The notes: generated by a model not told the origin, from the letters alone. Counted from the stretch's first letter, positions 43,843 to 55,166 are shown. The stretch: 64,000 bases of DNA from Arachnopeziza araneosa (GCA_003988855.1 QYAI01000137.1:1-64000), one strand, 5' to 3'. Program-made: numbers and translations.

Positions 43843-44885
43843 GATGAGGGGCCAATCTCGCTGGATATACACCGTACTGGAAAGATAAAAGGGCGAATAA
43901 CAAAGCGATCGATATCCCCACGTACATTACTGCTTCGTATACCAGCTTTGTGCACACGATGGACTCCATACGTGGATATCTAGAAGTGAACACACCACAC
44001 AAGTGGTTGCGAATATGTCCCTGGCAGGAGTGGTATGATCTGTGGAATGACAAGAAGTCTTCGGCTGAACTGGCACAATTCTTTAACCGATATCTAAACG
44101 GTGCTGAGAATGGTTGGGAGAAGACACCACGGGTACGGACAACGGTCCTCAGATTTTCCGATGATCCTCTCTTCGACATTGAGGAGGAGGATTTTCCTAT
44201 CCCGCGGACAGAGTATAAGAAATTATACTTTTCTAACGATGGAAAATTACTGCTCACACCTTATGCGCATTCTGGATCCGTGTCTTACAATTCAGAGACG
44301 TATCTCGACCACGCGGCATTCAAATACACTTTCCACGAGAGAACACGGCTCGTAGGTCTCCCAAAGGCAGTCATCTACATGTCGACGTCTGATTCTAACG
44401 ATATGGATATCTAGGTCCTACTCCGAAAGCTGGATAAGCAAGGTAAGCCTCTGATCAGCCTTAACATCCCCTGGTCGTCCATCGCCGACCAAGGAGCGTC
44501 CTCTTCAGCCATGGACCAGATCCCCAAGAGAAATATGAACAACCTCATGTTCCACGTTGGTTCTCTAGGTATCATCCGTGCCTCCCGGCGTGCCATTGAC
44601 CCCACCATGTCTATCCATGAGAACTACCCGTTCCTCTCTCATGATCGAGATCACTTTTTGCAGCCTGGACAGCTTGTTCGCCTCGAGATTGGCATCTGGG
44701 CTATGGGTGTGGAGTATGCAGCTGGTGAGAGCATCAATGTTGAGGTACAGAGCACGAGTCCATTACTGAGGGGAGAGTTTGATGCTGTAAAGAATGATCC
44801 GTTTGAGCAGCATAGGTCGAAAGGTTTGCATACGGTGCATTTTGGAGGAGATCGTCCGTCTCATATCATTTTGCCCTTTGTATAA
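43843..44885 (+). pseudogene. 5'-truncated S15/CocE-type peptidase or hydrolase with internal stop
   Basis: Open reading begins mid-domain (GANLAGYTPYWKDKR) with no start codon. It covers the end of the alpha/beta-hydrolase half (YITASYTSFVHTMDS, WLRICPWQEWYDLW) and the whole C-terminal jelly-roll domain typical of X-Pro dipeptidyl-peptidase S15/CocE enzymes. Those include FPIPRTEYKKLYF, RTRLVGLPKAVIYMS, KLEIGIWAMG-like LEIGIWAMGVEYAAGES, and GLHTVHFGGDRPSHIILPFV. A TAG at 44412-44414 interrupts the frame within the conserved DxDxxVLLRKLDK block. The rest to 44885 is open. The missing N-terminal half includes the catalytic serine. It lies head to head with the MFS remnant. Confidence 0.85.
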
Positions 44886-45094
44886 AATTCTATAAATTTT
44901 GGTGAAAAAAGGTTCGTGCGTGAGACCGAAAGAGGTGAGTTTGTCGACGGGCTAGGCATACGTCGTGCAAAGACATCAGGCTGAATAGTTGGTGACAGAA
45001 GATGCCTATCTCCATAGTAATTTCCCTCCCACTTGTGTTCTCACTCACACCCATTGGCGGTAAGTCCTCCGGTCTCTTTTGGACCATGGCGGCA

Positions 45095-45660
45095 TGGCCG
45101 CACCAGAAAGCTTCACTTCGCAGACCCTTCCAGCCCTTGACAAGCTACTGCCAAACATTTGTTGCACTTCGCAACCACTTGGCGACCCTTGACTTCCAAA
45201 CAGCGGATTATTGGTCGGGAGTCTTTTGTTGCACTTCGCAAGACTGTCCGCACACAAATCTGTCCACCAATACGAAGCGGACCACCGAACTCGGGTCCAA
45301 TCAATGGTTCCCAAGAGACGTGATGGATGGAAAGGGCGGCTCTGCATGTGCATTCTTGCCAGGTGCGGACGTGAGTGCGATGTGCAACAAAAAGATGCGA
45401 AAGGATTAGGTTGTAGGCTGCTGGGACGAATGAGAGAGTCTTTTGCCCTTGTTGGTGAGCTGAGTACGGACATGAGTGCGAAATGCAACAGCTCAAGAAT
45501 ATCATACACTGGAGCCGGTTGATGTTGCAAGAATTCAGTGCAGACTTGAATGCGAAGTGAAACGACCAGGCGTAACAGACTGGAGTCACGAGGTGAAATG
45601 CTGCGGTTGTCGTGAGGGTACAAGGTACAAACTCGACTGCGAAGTGCAACGGAACGAGAA
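45095..45660. repeat. Cluster of the dispersed motif (about eight copies)
   Basis: Minus-oriented copies lie near 45113 (partial), at 45161-45175 (GTTGCACTTCGCAAC) and 45228-45242. Plus-oriented copies are at about 45376, 45477, 45550 (one mismatch) and 45638, spaced 73-101 bases. Several plus copies, and the minus copy at 45228, carry GTGCGGAC, GTACGGAC or GTGCAGAC a few bases before the core. Confidence 0.75.
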
Positions 45661-45855
45661 GAATTACTGCGGGAGCGAATGAGAATACGGCCACTAATAT
45701 GAAAGAGAGTTAGATAGGTGCGGCTTTACGTGAGTTCAAAGTGTAAGAAAGCCGTCTCAAGCTTTGGTAAATACTACAGATAGTGTAAGTGCTGATATCT
45801 GAGAGCAACTAAAGCACATGGGTAGGCTAACTAGATACTACGTTATTAGAGCTGC

Positions 45856-45883
45856 ACTGCGGACATTTTGCGACATGCAACAG
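45856..45883. repeat. Dispersed motif, diverged copy
   Basis: ACTGCGGACATTT then TGCGACATGCAACAG, preserving both the GCGGAC block and the GCAACA end. Confidence 0.65.
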
Positions 45884-46716
45884 AAGATTGAAGCTGAGAT
45901 TCTGAGCCGGAAAGGCTGAGTTGGGCTTGTGTCAAAAATGAAAGGTCGGTGCCTGAAGAGGTGTGCAGTGGAAAGCCGTGGCCACCTGGGAATGCCTTCA
46001 TCAGGCGTCGGTGCACACGACCAGCCTCACGGATACTCTCAGCGATTACTGATAAGCTCAGGGTCCGTTGAAGATCTGGAGCAAAGGACCCAAGCTTTCA
46101 GATCGTGGCTATGTTTCAGATAGCTTCCCTAGTAGGTTCAAGATCTTGCATGCTGTGCAAGTAAGCCATTTGCAGGCATGAAGTCCGTGACATGAATGAA
46201 GAGATGCAGACTCAGTCTGTGCGTACCGTTTTGACTCGCGGAGAAGCCCCCGTTGCCACGATTCTGCATCTCATCTGAACTTTAGGTTTTAGGGTCATTT
46301 TGATGGGGCTGTGCAAGACGGGACGGGATGGAAGGGTTGCTGTTGCTTGGTGTGGTGAGCTTGGTGAGGTGTGAAGCAGAAACTGGTGCTACGTCATTGA
46401 TGATGACCGTCAATTCCAGATTCGCAGTGGCTTGAAAGGACCCCTACTTTATGATTTCACGGACCAAAATTCTTGATATCAAAATCTTTGAAGGATAAAA
46501 GGCTCAGCATCCTCAATTCTCAACCACCTCAAACACAATACATTTTCTCGTGTTCGACTCGTACTCTCGACAATCCGAGACACGACAAGGGTGTTGACTG
46601 ACCAGACTCTATCCAAACCCCGCCAAAAAGAAAGCATTGTGAGCAGCCCAACACATCACACTCTCCAGCATTCTCCAGCAACCTTCTCTCCATTTATCTT
46701 TGATCAAACACTAACT

Positions 46717-48436
46717 ATGCTACGCAAGGCAACTTCCAACATGGCTGAGAAAGCTGGCCTTCCAGGTTCGCATCCAGTCACCATGCCAAATCGGCAGGTG
46801 TCTGTGAGCAGCGCCATGAGTGACGATGCCGCAGTTCCAGGGACCAACCCTCTAAATGTACGTGCCCAAGATCAGTGTACTAGGAGTTATGAAGCTGATA
46901 TGTACTCGTTAGACCTCGGAGCTACTGGCAGAACGTCTGCAAGCATGGAAACATGCTGTTGCGTATCTGGAAGATTATATCGGCGCGACTGAGAAGGTTG
47001 AGAAGGCGCGCGCCAAGGAGTACGAGAAAGTCCTGAAGACAGTTCAAAACCCATTGAAAGAAGGACATCATTTCGACCAGAGCATTGGAGGGATTGCTGG
47101 TCTGTTTGAAAATATGCGACAGAACACACAGGTGGGGTCCTAGACGCCATACTACGAGGAAATGCTAACAAATTAGGGACTAATTAATACCCAACTCGAA
47201 ACCGAGCAGAATATCAAAGGATCCGTCCTCCCAATCCTCGATCGACTTCATAAAGAAATCAAGAATAAATCAAAAGAGCTAGCTTCAGGTGCGGTCAAAG
47301 GGGCCAAGGAAGTTGAGAAGGCACGAAATACAACTCAGAAGCACATCGAGCTTCTCGGTCAACACTCGGCTAGCTTCGAGTCCAGCGGAGGCAGGATGGG
47401 TGCAAGTGATGACCCATACGTTCTTCAGCGAGGAGTATACCATCGTTTAGCCAAGCAAGTCATGGAGGAAAACAACAATCGACATGATATTATTTCGGTT
47501 CAGCAGAATTTCGCTCAGTTCGAGACACATGTCATCGAAGTCATTCAGACTGCTCTTGGATCCTTCCACCAATTCATCAGTGGACAATCACAGAAAGAAC
47601 AACAACTCTACACCGATATTCTAGGCACCGCTCAGGCAATTCCGAACAATTTTGAATGGCAAGGTTTCGTGGAGCGAAACAGAGAGATGCTCATCGATCC
47701 CAACGCTCCTGATCGCACTGTGGAAGGTATCAATTTCCCCAATCAAAACCACCGGTCTACAAAGCCATTGATTGAGGGTACTTTGGAGCGTAAGTCTAGA
47801 AATAAGCTTAGCATGAGCGGTTACTCCACTGGCTACTACGTTGTGACTCCCAGCAAATATCTCCACGAGTTCAAAGATAGCGACAATCTCCGCAAAGATC
47901 CTGTCCCTGAGCTCTCCATCTTTCTTCCTGACGCTGTCATCGGCTCACCTAATGGAGAGAAATTCAACGTCAAGGGCAAAGACGTTAGCAAGGGAATTGG
48001 AAGCAAGCTCTCTGGTTCATCTGAAATCCACTTTAAAGCCCACACTTCAGCTGATGCGCAAAAATGGTTTGATGTTATTCGCTCTGTTGTTGGCCACGCA
48101 CCTACAGCCATTGCTAGCGAGCCTACCTCACCCGTCAGNCCTACTGAGACAAGAGTTGTCTCTCAACCTCCTACGTACTCTGAGGCTGGAGCATCCCCTA
48201 CAGCTGCGAAGCAACCAGCACCTCTGCAGACAAGTGGCATGACTGGTGGAGAGACGGTTGCTAGTCCTGTTGCGGCAACCCCTGTGAGTGCTCATCCGCC
48301 TGTAGTTGCCCATGCACCTGCTCCTGGTGTGAGTGCTCTTGATCACGCTACAACTCCGACCGCCGCTGCTCCAGCCACTGCTCAAGTCACTGCTCCAGCT
48401 GCCACTGCAGCACCTGTTGCGGAGCCAAAGGAGTAA
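46717..48436 (+). CDS. SLM1-like BAR-PH protein
   Basis: Exons 46717-46857, 46913-47131 and 47177-48436 give 539 residues. After a short Ser-rich head, a BAR-type helical region (about 50-260: ERLQAWKHAVAYLEDYIGA, VLPILDRLHKEIKNKSKEL, FETHVIEVIQTALGSFHQF) is followed by a PH domain (about 316-425). The PH domain begins KPLIEGTLERKSR, with YYVVTPSKYLHEF and the closing AQKWFDVIRSVV. The tail is Ala/Pro/Thr-rich. This order is that of Slm1/Slm2, which bind PI(4,5)P2 at eisosomes and relay membrane stress to TORC2. The related Ask10/Rgc family is longer. One N lies at 48139. The gene is intact although surrounded by motif copies at 45.1-45.9 and 48.66 kb. Confidence 0.85.
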
Positions 48437-48989
48437 ATGAAGGAAGATATGATACCCAAGATATGAGAGAGAAGCATTTGTGTTAATTAGTAATTTTTGA
48501 TGGCTCTTGAGTTAGAGTATTTTCTCCTAATAGTAACCCAATTCACCTTGAGCTTCCGGTCCGCTTGCTTGAAGATCAATCCACATCAACGGTTCGTTGA
48601 TTGTCGTCTCCGCTTTACGACCCCCTAGCTGTTCGATGATTGGACTATGATTTGTGTGCGGACAGCATGCGAAATGCAACAAAACTTTCACGGCGAATAA
48701 GACGAAAGTGGATGTCCGCACTGTATTTTGAATCGAGTTTCTAGCGTATAAAATCAAATCAATCGTAATAGACTTCATCCTTCATCCTTTCCATTTCAGG
48801 AAATGGTGACTCACGTGTTTAGGCAGCACGTGAGCTGCCTGCTCCTTCAAGCCACTTAGCTCACCGCCAGCGGAAGATACGAACTTATACTTTCAGAAAG
48901 GAGAAGAGATTCCATATAAAGATAAATTTGTTCCCTTTCCTCTTCTCTTTTCTCGACCATCTCCAGTTTTCTTTCTTCAGTACCTCACA
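48437..48989. other. Intergenic with one dispersed-motif copy
   Basis: Holds the 3' end of the BAR-PH gene, one motif copy (48656-48682) and the promoter of the DUF4246 gene. Confidence 0.5.
48656..48682. repeat. Dispersed motif, isolated full-length copy
   Basis: GTGCGGACAGCA directly followed by TGCGAAATGCAACAA. A GGCGAATAAG unit like those at 42.0 kb lies 12 bases further on. Confidence 0.8.
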
Positions 48990-50939
48990 ATGGAGCCAGC
49001 CCCTCCAGCTCCACCGCCATTCTCCCGCTTCGACCTCCCCGGTCTCAATCTTCGTCTCAATTGGGTTCCCCAACCTCAAAAGTCAGATGCCTCTCTCCAC
49101 GGCGAGGGAAATGATCTCTTCAAAACGGCACTTAACCTTGATGACGTAAAAGAGGGTGGTGGTCTTGCGCTCCCGCTCACAACTCTGAGGGAGTTGACCA
49201 TGTTGAATATCATGAATGCTATCACCGATAAAAAGGATTGGGAGAAGAAGGTTGGAAATCTCATCTCTCATTTGTATTTTTCTCCTGCTTATATTTTAGG
49301 TTTTCAATGACACCATTGCTGAAAAGTGGAAGGCTGAAGCGTTGGCTACAGAAGGTCGAGATGTCACTGAAAATATGATGAATTGGGTGATAGCAGAACT
49401 GCGCTATAAAGCTAAAATCTTCTCAGAGACAGGTACCATCAACGTCTTCACAGGAGATGTGGTCAAGTCGGATGTCGCTATCCCCAGCTCTCTCAAAGAA
49501 TCTCTACAGGCTGCTGTCAAGCCACTCGAGAATATTCCTGAGAACCACAAAGATTGGCATCCGGGCTCTGATGGTAAAGTTCTGGATCTGGTACATCCGT
49601 CACTATTCCCTCTCATCTATGGTCAAAGTCGCGCTTTGAATGACACCTTGATTGGTCTTGATTGCATTCCCAGTTGCGGCACAGGAAGTGTTCTCCCCGT
49701 TCGTGGAGATGAAGAGATGGCTTTGTTATCAGAACGGCATAGATACTCCTGGGAGAATATTCCGAATGTTTACTCTAAGAATTTTCAATGGCTGCCTTGT
49801 GAGGTGGATATCTCAGGTGAAAATGATGTCAAGTAAGCTGACGCAAATTGATAAACCATAAAACTGACAGTCACAGAATCACAAGCTACATCAATAACCT
49901 CCATCCCCAAAAACATCTAGAGCTCTACAAGCTCATCGAGGAAGTTATCGGCAGATCTATTCCTCTCTGGGACAGAACCCTCTCTCCATTGAAAGACGAC
50001 TCAGATTATCGTCGTATCGAGCATCGATTTTTGAGATTCGATCCGGATCCGGACCAGATGTCCGAAGACGAGAAACCCGCACAACTAGCCGATGAGAACG
50101 AGAATGACTATTGGGAGCGGATATACCAATGGGATAAAGATACGCGGCGTGCTATCATTCCAGACGCAGGAGTTTTTGAGCCACCTGAACCAGAAGATGA
50201 CTCCCAAACAAGCTTACCCTCGCTTGAAGTCGATCTGCGCCGAGACTTTGCCCACCGAGGTCTTCAGATCATAGTCAAACTTGCCAACATCGAGCTCACT
50301 CCATCTAAACCTTCATACGAAGGCGGCTCATGGCATATTGAAGGCGCAATGAATGAGCATATCGTAGCCACAGCGCTCTATTACTATGACAGTGAGAATA
50401 TCACTGAGAGTCGTCTTGCCTTTCGCCAACAATGTAACGCTCAAGAGGTGAATGAACTAGGCTATCCGCAAGGAGTCTGGGAATGGCTTACTGAGATCTA
50501 CGGTTGCGAAAACGATGCTCCGGCCATACAGGTAGTTGGTTCTGTTCTCTGCAACGAGGGTCGACTCATCACCTTCCCGAACATCCTGCAGCACCAAGTC
50601 CAACCCTTCTCTCTCAGCGACAAAACGAAGCCAGGACACAGGAAGATCCTCGCTCTATTCCTCGTAGACCCCGGTATCCGCATCGTCAGTACGGCGAACG
50701 TCCCACCCCAACAGAAGGACTGGTGGGCCGAGGAGGTGATGAATCAGATGCGAGACGGGAAGGCGATGGGGAAATTGAGCACTGAGTTGAAGGACCAGAT
50801 CTTCCACGACGTGGATTTCCCCATTGGCATGGAAGAGGCAAAGGAGGTTAGAGAGAAGTTGATGGCCGAAAGAACGGGATATGCTGCTGCGCAGAATCGT
50901 GCGTTTGAAGAGGAGTCGTTTTCGCTCTGTGAGCATTGA
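48990..50939 (+). CDS. DUF4246 protein, putative Fe(II)/2-oxoglutarate dioxygenase fold
   Basis: Exons 48990-49250, 49300-49832 and 49877-50939 give 618 residues; an alternative acceptor six bases earlier at the last junction is possible. Conserved family blocks are VHPSLFPLIYGQSRAL, YSKNFQWLPCEVD, KITSYINNLHPQKHLELYK, and especially GGSWHIEGAMNEHIVATALYYYD. Near the end is NILQHQVQPFSL, with GHRKILALFLVDP. The HxE, distal His and downstream Arg/Lys arrangement fits a double-stranded beta-helix dioxygenase, but the activity is inference. DUF4246 is widespread in ascomycetes and uncharacterised as far as I know. Confidence 0.88.
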
Positions 50940-51880
50940 TTTGGCTAGATGAATGAGAAGGGAAGAGTACAACAGGCGGATTTTATGCACTGGTTTAGCT
51001 GTCATTTCACACAGCTCTTTGCCATATTTTCTGTACCAGCGAAAAATATATTCAAGGTCACCCTGATCCATGCTCTCGTCTTCTCGCCTTTTGCATCTTG
51101 AATGACGCATGTTGTATCATTGATCATTCTTATTATCAATCTTAGGGTTATTGTATATCTTTATCATTGCATCTTCAATCCCTCCCTCACATCCCCACAT
51201 CCTCTCCATCTTACTTCAATCCGTTACTGCACAGCACAAAGAGCCGAAGAACAACGAACTTTTAAAAGACTTTAGAGGTCTGATGAGGGATACGAGAGAC
51301 TTAGTCGGCTAGGAAAGAACGTCCCTAGAACACCCGACGAGAAGCCCTCGTCGCCACACTGCACACAGAGTTGAGATGAGAGTATAGCTTCCAGGATGGT
51401 ACTGAGATGGGTCCGGGAACTCGGGGTTGGGGTTAGGAGGAGAAATAAGGATGCAGAACCAGACGGTTTCTTCGGTGGCGCTGCTGAGTCTGCTATAATT
51501 AGAGTATGGTGGAATATTATCATAAGCCAACCAAAGCCAGTAACGTTATGCAAAATTTCACAAGGACAGCCAGTGGTCCCAAATTTCGGTTATGAAATAG
51601 ATTCGTATACGAGATATGCTTGATATAAGAATCGTAAATGCATCCTAAACCATTCCTCAACCTACCATAGTTCACATCTAAGATTCAAAGTGTCTAGAAT
51701 CTACTAGAAGACCAATATTCCCCAGAATGTTAACGACCCCTAAATAGAATCCGTAGCCCTCTCGAGACTCTAAAACATCTTATGCATCCCGCGGCTCTCG
51801 TTCCAAGACATCATTCTCGAAATATCACTGGATAAGGTTAGCGGTCGTTGCCTCGTGAAATGAGAAAAAACCAAACAAAC
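50940..51880. other. Gene-free stretch
   Basis: AT-rich sequence after the DUF4246 gene. Small frames only. Confidence 0.5.
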
Positions 51881-52204
51881 CTAATAACCCTCCCTACAAA
51901 TGAACCCCCTATACTCGACCTCTCGAGACTTGACACTCCGATTCCTTGGCATGTCGAAGAAAGTTTTCGCAACAGAATAAACCGAATTGCTCGTTTCTCT
52001 CAGTTCTCCTTGGTCAATCTTACTACGTCTTAATTGTCCCTCTCTGTAGGATGGCTGCTCTCTACAAGGTTGCACGCCGTAAGACTGCTGCCCTCCGTAG
52101 GAAGTCGGCTCCATGGCTCGGCAGATGAAGCATCGCCGAGGGTCATATGAAGAATAGCGCTCATCGANTAGCCTGTGGCAACTTGAACAGGTGAACCTAA
52201 GCAT
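51881..52204 (-). CDS. Small Cys-pair protein exon, tentative
   Basis: A minus-strand frame reads FTCSSCHRL, then DERYSSYDPRRCFICRA, giving two CxxC pairs spaced as in a small zinc ribbon. A Gln/Tyr-rich tail and a stop follow. Just upstream (about 52350-52255) another protein-like exon reads FPDTYFPQVPFEDLPAAIA and then RPPEPHHFDPQK, with a GTGAGT donor at about 52250. The reading phases do not join cleanly, so the model is unresolved. One N (52168) lies inside. No family recognised. Confidence 0.35.
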   Translation of the reverse strand: MLRFTCSSCHRLXDERYSSYDPRRCFICRAMEPTSYGGQQSYGVQPCREQPSYREGQLRRSKIDQGELRETSNSVYSVAKTFFDMPRNRSVKSREVEYRGFICREGY

Positions 52205-52503
52205 CCTTAGCTAAATATTTCAAGTCAAAGACTACATCGGTAATACTCACATTTTTGAGGATCGAAATGGTGAGGCTCTGGAGGGCGAGCGATAGCAGCC
52301 GGGAGATCTTCAAATGGTACCTGAGGGAAGTACGTATCGGGGAATTTCAGGTAGCTTGAGAGCAAGAAACTTCTTCTGGGGGGTTGTTGAGGAGAACCAG
52401 AAGTCGGAAGTGACCGTGTTTATCAATTTCCGGAAATCAGGCTCCAGCTGATTTCAATAAGTGACTCTTCTTTCGAGATGGATGCAGAGTAATGCATATG
52501 CAG

Positions 52504-53088
52504 CTACAAACTCCTTTCGCATAAGCTAGTTAAATACTTTGCAGGAGCTGTTGGTTGGTTGAGATTGGCGGTCATATGTTGGTTGCAATGAACGTCGCCA
52601 CATAAGTCATTTATCACATGTTTTTCTGAAGTTTCAATTTGATTCGCTGTGATTTCATGAGGCGGACGAAGCTCAGTTGGTAAACGCACATTGGGCATCA
52701 AAGAAGGCCGAAGGCGTCTGAAATTATTTTTTCTACCAACTCGACGACGAGGCAGTGCTCCAACATGAATTGCAAAGCCGGAAAATTCCTGATATTTGAA
52801 ACCGTCGACTGCAGTCCAAATTAAGTTGACTTGGTATTCTCCGAAACATAGGTAGGTATATTGACAAAGGCGGTAGGGTAGTGTCGGAACAAGGCTGGCT
52901 TTGCCTACTTTGACCACTTGACCACTTGATAACTTTGTGCAAATAGGATTATTCCGAACGCTTGCACACCGCTGGTTCTTAGAATAAACGTGTAAGTTTG
53001 AAAGTTTATGATCAGCTATAGCCTGATCACCCGTAGCCTTGGACGACATTTTCCCCTTTCCGCTTTTAACGCGACGAGTGAGCAACAA
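52504..53088 (-). CDS. Hypothetical ORF, weak
   Basis: A 194-codon open frame, possibly starting at an internal ATG (MSSKATGDQ). It has no recognisable domain or signal peptide. It stands alone in an AT-rich region without an overlapping rival of similar length. It could be a lineage-specific gene or chance. Confidence 0.25.
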   Translation of the reverse strand: MLLTRRVKSGKGKMSSKATGDQAIADHKLSNLHVYSKNQRCASVRNNPICTKLSSGQVVKVGKASLVPTLPYRLCQYTYLCFGEYQVNLIWTAVDGFKYQEFSGFAIHVGALPRRRVGRKNNFRRLRPSLMPNVRLPTELRPPHEITANQIETSEKHVINDLCGDVHCNQHMTANLNQPTAPAKYLTSLCERSL

Positions 53089-53499
53089 GACTTTTTTGCT
53101 ACCACTAGAAGCTAAGGTTATTCAACAAAGTATCAATATTTTATTCTTGCTGTAGGGCTGGCGGAAAGTGAAATTTGTGCACTTCAAAGGTAAGAATAAG
53201 AGATTGAGACAAAAGATGGCTGAAGTGATGTGAAAGCGGATAAATGGATCCGACTCGTCAGAAGAAATGCCTAAGAAAACAGAAGCTAAGCCTTGGTTCT
53301 TCANAATGTATTTTTAGTTCTGATAAAAACAAAGCAGAGATCACTCCGAAGCTTTAGGGGTTGGATAAGGCTATCGCCAGACAACTCGGACCTCAGCCTT
53401 AAGGAAGCCGAAAATTCTTTTGTCCAGTGCATGCTCGTCCAAGATCAAGAGTAAGGAAATAAGGAACTTTAGAGTTTTGGGTACTTCTTAGAGTCTGGT

Positions 53500-53880
53500 A
53501 AGGACTTATATTGTTTGCAGCTAATTAGTGATATTTTTGCTGATCTGGGCCTCTTATTGTTGGCTCTAAAGTCCTCACAGTACGACAATTTGATCCTAAG
53601 GCTTAAAATGTTTTTTAAAAAAAGCTGAAAGATGATACTCTTTTTCTTGGAAGATAGGCGCTTCATCTGCAAATAAAATGGCATTGGTTGCTAAACTAGG
53701 TATCTTATATTGCAGATCTAGATCCTCCGGAAATTTCATAAGGTAACTCAAAAATCTAAAAATGGTATTAAAGAGAGCGAATTGAGTATCTGGGCTGAAG
53801 TTTGGGCGCTGGTCCTACTTTATCGAGATATCTGGAGACATTACTTGAACATGTCTCCGGAGAAAGTTTAGTGAGTACAG
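53500..53880 (+). pseudogene. Decayed partial copy of the Zn2Cys6 regulator at 60-62 kb
   Basis: In one frame, with stops, it reads LLLLALKSSQYDNLILRLK and, after a disrupted part, ILRKFHKVTQKSKNGIKES. The clear block SIWAEVWALVLLYRDIWRHY then LNMSPEK follows. The last block matches AWASVWTLVLLYRNILRRYL then HMSRGEP of the gene at 61440-61520 nearly residue for residue. Nucleotide similarity (GTTTGGRCGCTGGTCCTAC, then TATCG) is obvious. The zinc cluster and both ends are missing. Confidence 0.75.
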
Positions 53881-54542
53881 CTTTACCATGATTAAGAGCT
53901 ATTTGGATATTTTCACAAATGTAAGTGTTTCATAGAAGCTTTAACCTTGTTACCATCCACCGAGCATGAAGTTCTTGGTTAGTTTTACTCGAATTGATAA
54001 GCCAATTTCCGTCAAAAATGTACACAAGATAATTTTCCCCTGAATTTTTGTCGGTATCGAATCCGCTCTTTAACTTTATGAACGAAAAGACAATTTTTTT
54101 AGTTGGTAATAAGTTTCTTTTATGTAGTAGAAAGTTCACATGTCTTCTAAAGTGACATAAATGAGATTATAAATAGAAGGATTGTTAAAGAAATTGTTAC
54201 AAGTGGATTCGATCTCAAACTCGTCACAGAAACCCCCAGCCAAGGAAACAAGGACTAGATTAATATGCGCGCCCACTTAGAGTTCCATACTTAATATTCT
54301 ATCGAGCACAAATGTAGCTGCACTCACCAGAGCCACATTATCAACATAAGAAATTATAAATCCATCTGTATCGGGATCTTCGTCATGAATACTCCGCAGA
54401 TTGCCTGACATGATTGGTGAGACCGAGACATAATTTGTGCAATTGTCAAAGTTACTTTCCACGGCCTGCTGCAGACAGTTATGCAGAAATCCGGGTAGCC
54501 TGTTACTCTGTCGACGGATTGGGAAGGAGCGGCAGAGAGTGT

Positions 54543-54680
54543 GTGTATAAAAGCGGGTTTCACGTCTAGATTCTCTCTTGAAGAATCAACATCCTTTTAC
54601 CCACCCATCAATATACCTTCTTTTTCTATCTCCAAAATGATAATTCATATGATTGAGCATCTGAATGGCATGCGCTCGTA
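54543..54680 (+). other. Orphan promoter-like segment and mini-ORF
   Basis: TATAAAA near 54546 is followed by a CT-rich leader and, in an ATCTCCAAAATGATAATTC context, an ATG whose frame ends after 14 codons. It looks like a promoter whose gene has been lost. Confidence 0.3.
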
Positions 54681-55014
54681 GTATGGAGCCCGTAGGAAGT
54701 TAGTAGAATCCCTAAGCTTCGGAGTAGATCGACTCTAGAGAGGCTCCGAAGACACATATAAGCGATGGCCTTGTGAGGGCGGCTGAGCGGAATATGTCAC
54801 ATACGTCAAGATTGAGTGAGTAAGAGAAGGGTCGGTCCTTGGTTCCCGAGCAATCATACGGCTGTAGGTAAAGCTTATATAGTTGCGTTCTAGTTCTTGA
54901 GTAGTATTTCGAGAATATTAACCAAAACAAGAAGGGCTCCCAAGCTGGCAGGTAAATTCATATATGTCCAACCATGATTCAGGCGACAGAGATTTTTCTT
55001 TCACAGCATATGTA

Positions 55015-55145
55015 CGGGGAGCGCGGTCAAAAGTATGGATAATCCAGGGGGTACCCTGTAGACCTACTATGTGGGCGCTGTAGACCCTGTGAATGGCCTT
55101 TTCGTGTCCCGCCTAACTGAGACCCTATAACTAGGTCCAAGGCCC
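55015..55145 (+). repeat. Left terminal inverted repeat
   Basis: Matches the reverse complement of 57084-57217 over about 130 bases, with roughly 15-20 mostly transitional mismatches. Confidence 0.92.
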
Positions 55146-55166
55146 TATAATTAGGTCTTTTTTAGG

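Larger units (their letters stand above)
44886..46716. other. Accessory stretch with the dispersed-motif cluster
   Basis: No gene. 45090-45890 carries the densest group of the dispersed motif on both strands. Frames of 192-193 codons on the minus strand (45045-45694) arise across these repeats and are not supported. The right end is the promoter of the BAR-PH gene. Confidence 0.6.
53089..55014. other. AT-rich decayed stretch left of the transposon
   Basis: No intact gene. It includes the regulator remnant at about 53500-53880 and an orphan TATA-like/leader/mini-ORF at 54540-54680. One N lies at 53304. Confidence 0.6.

Noticed and set aside
45045..45694. Two minus-strand frames of about 190 codons
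   Set aside because: They cover the dispersed-motif cluster and each other in different frames. There is no protein similarity.
41640..48682. CRISPR-like array
   Set aside because: Repeats are short, on both strands, with irregular spacing and no spacer regularity, in a eukaryotic genome.
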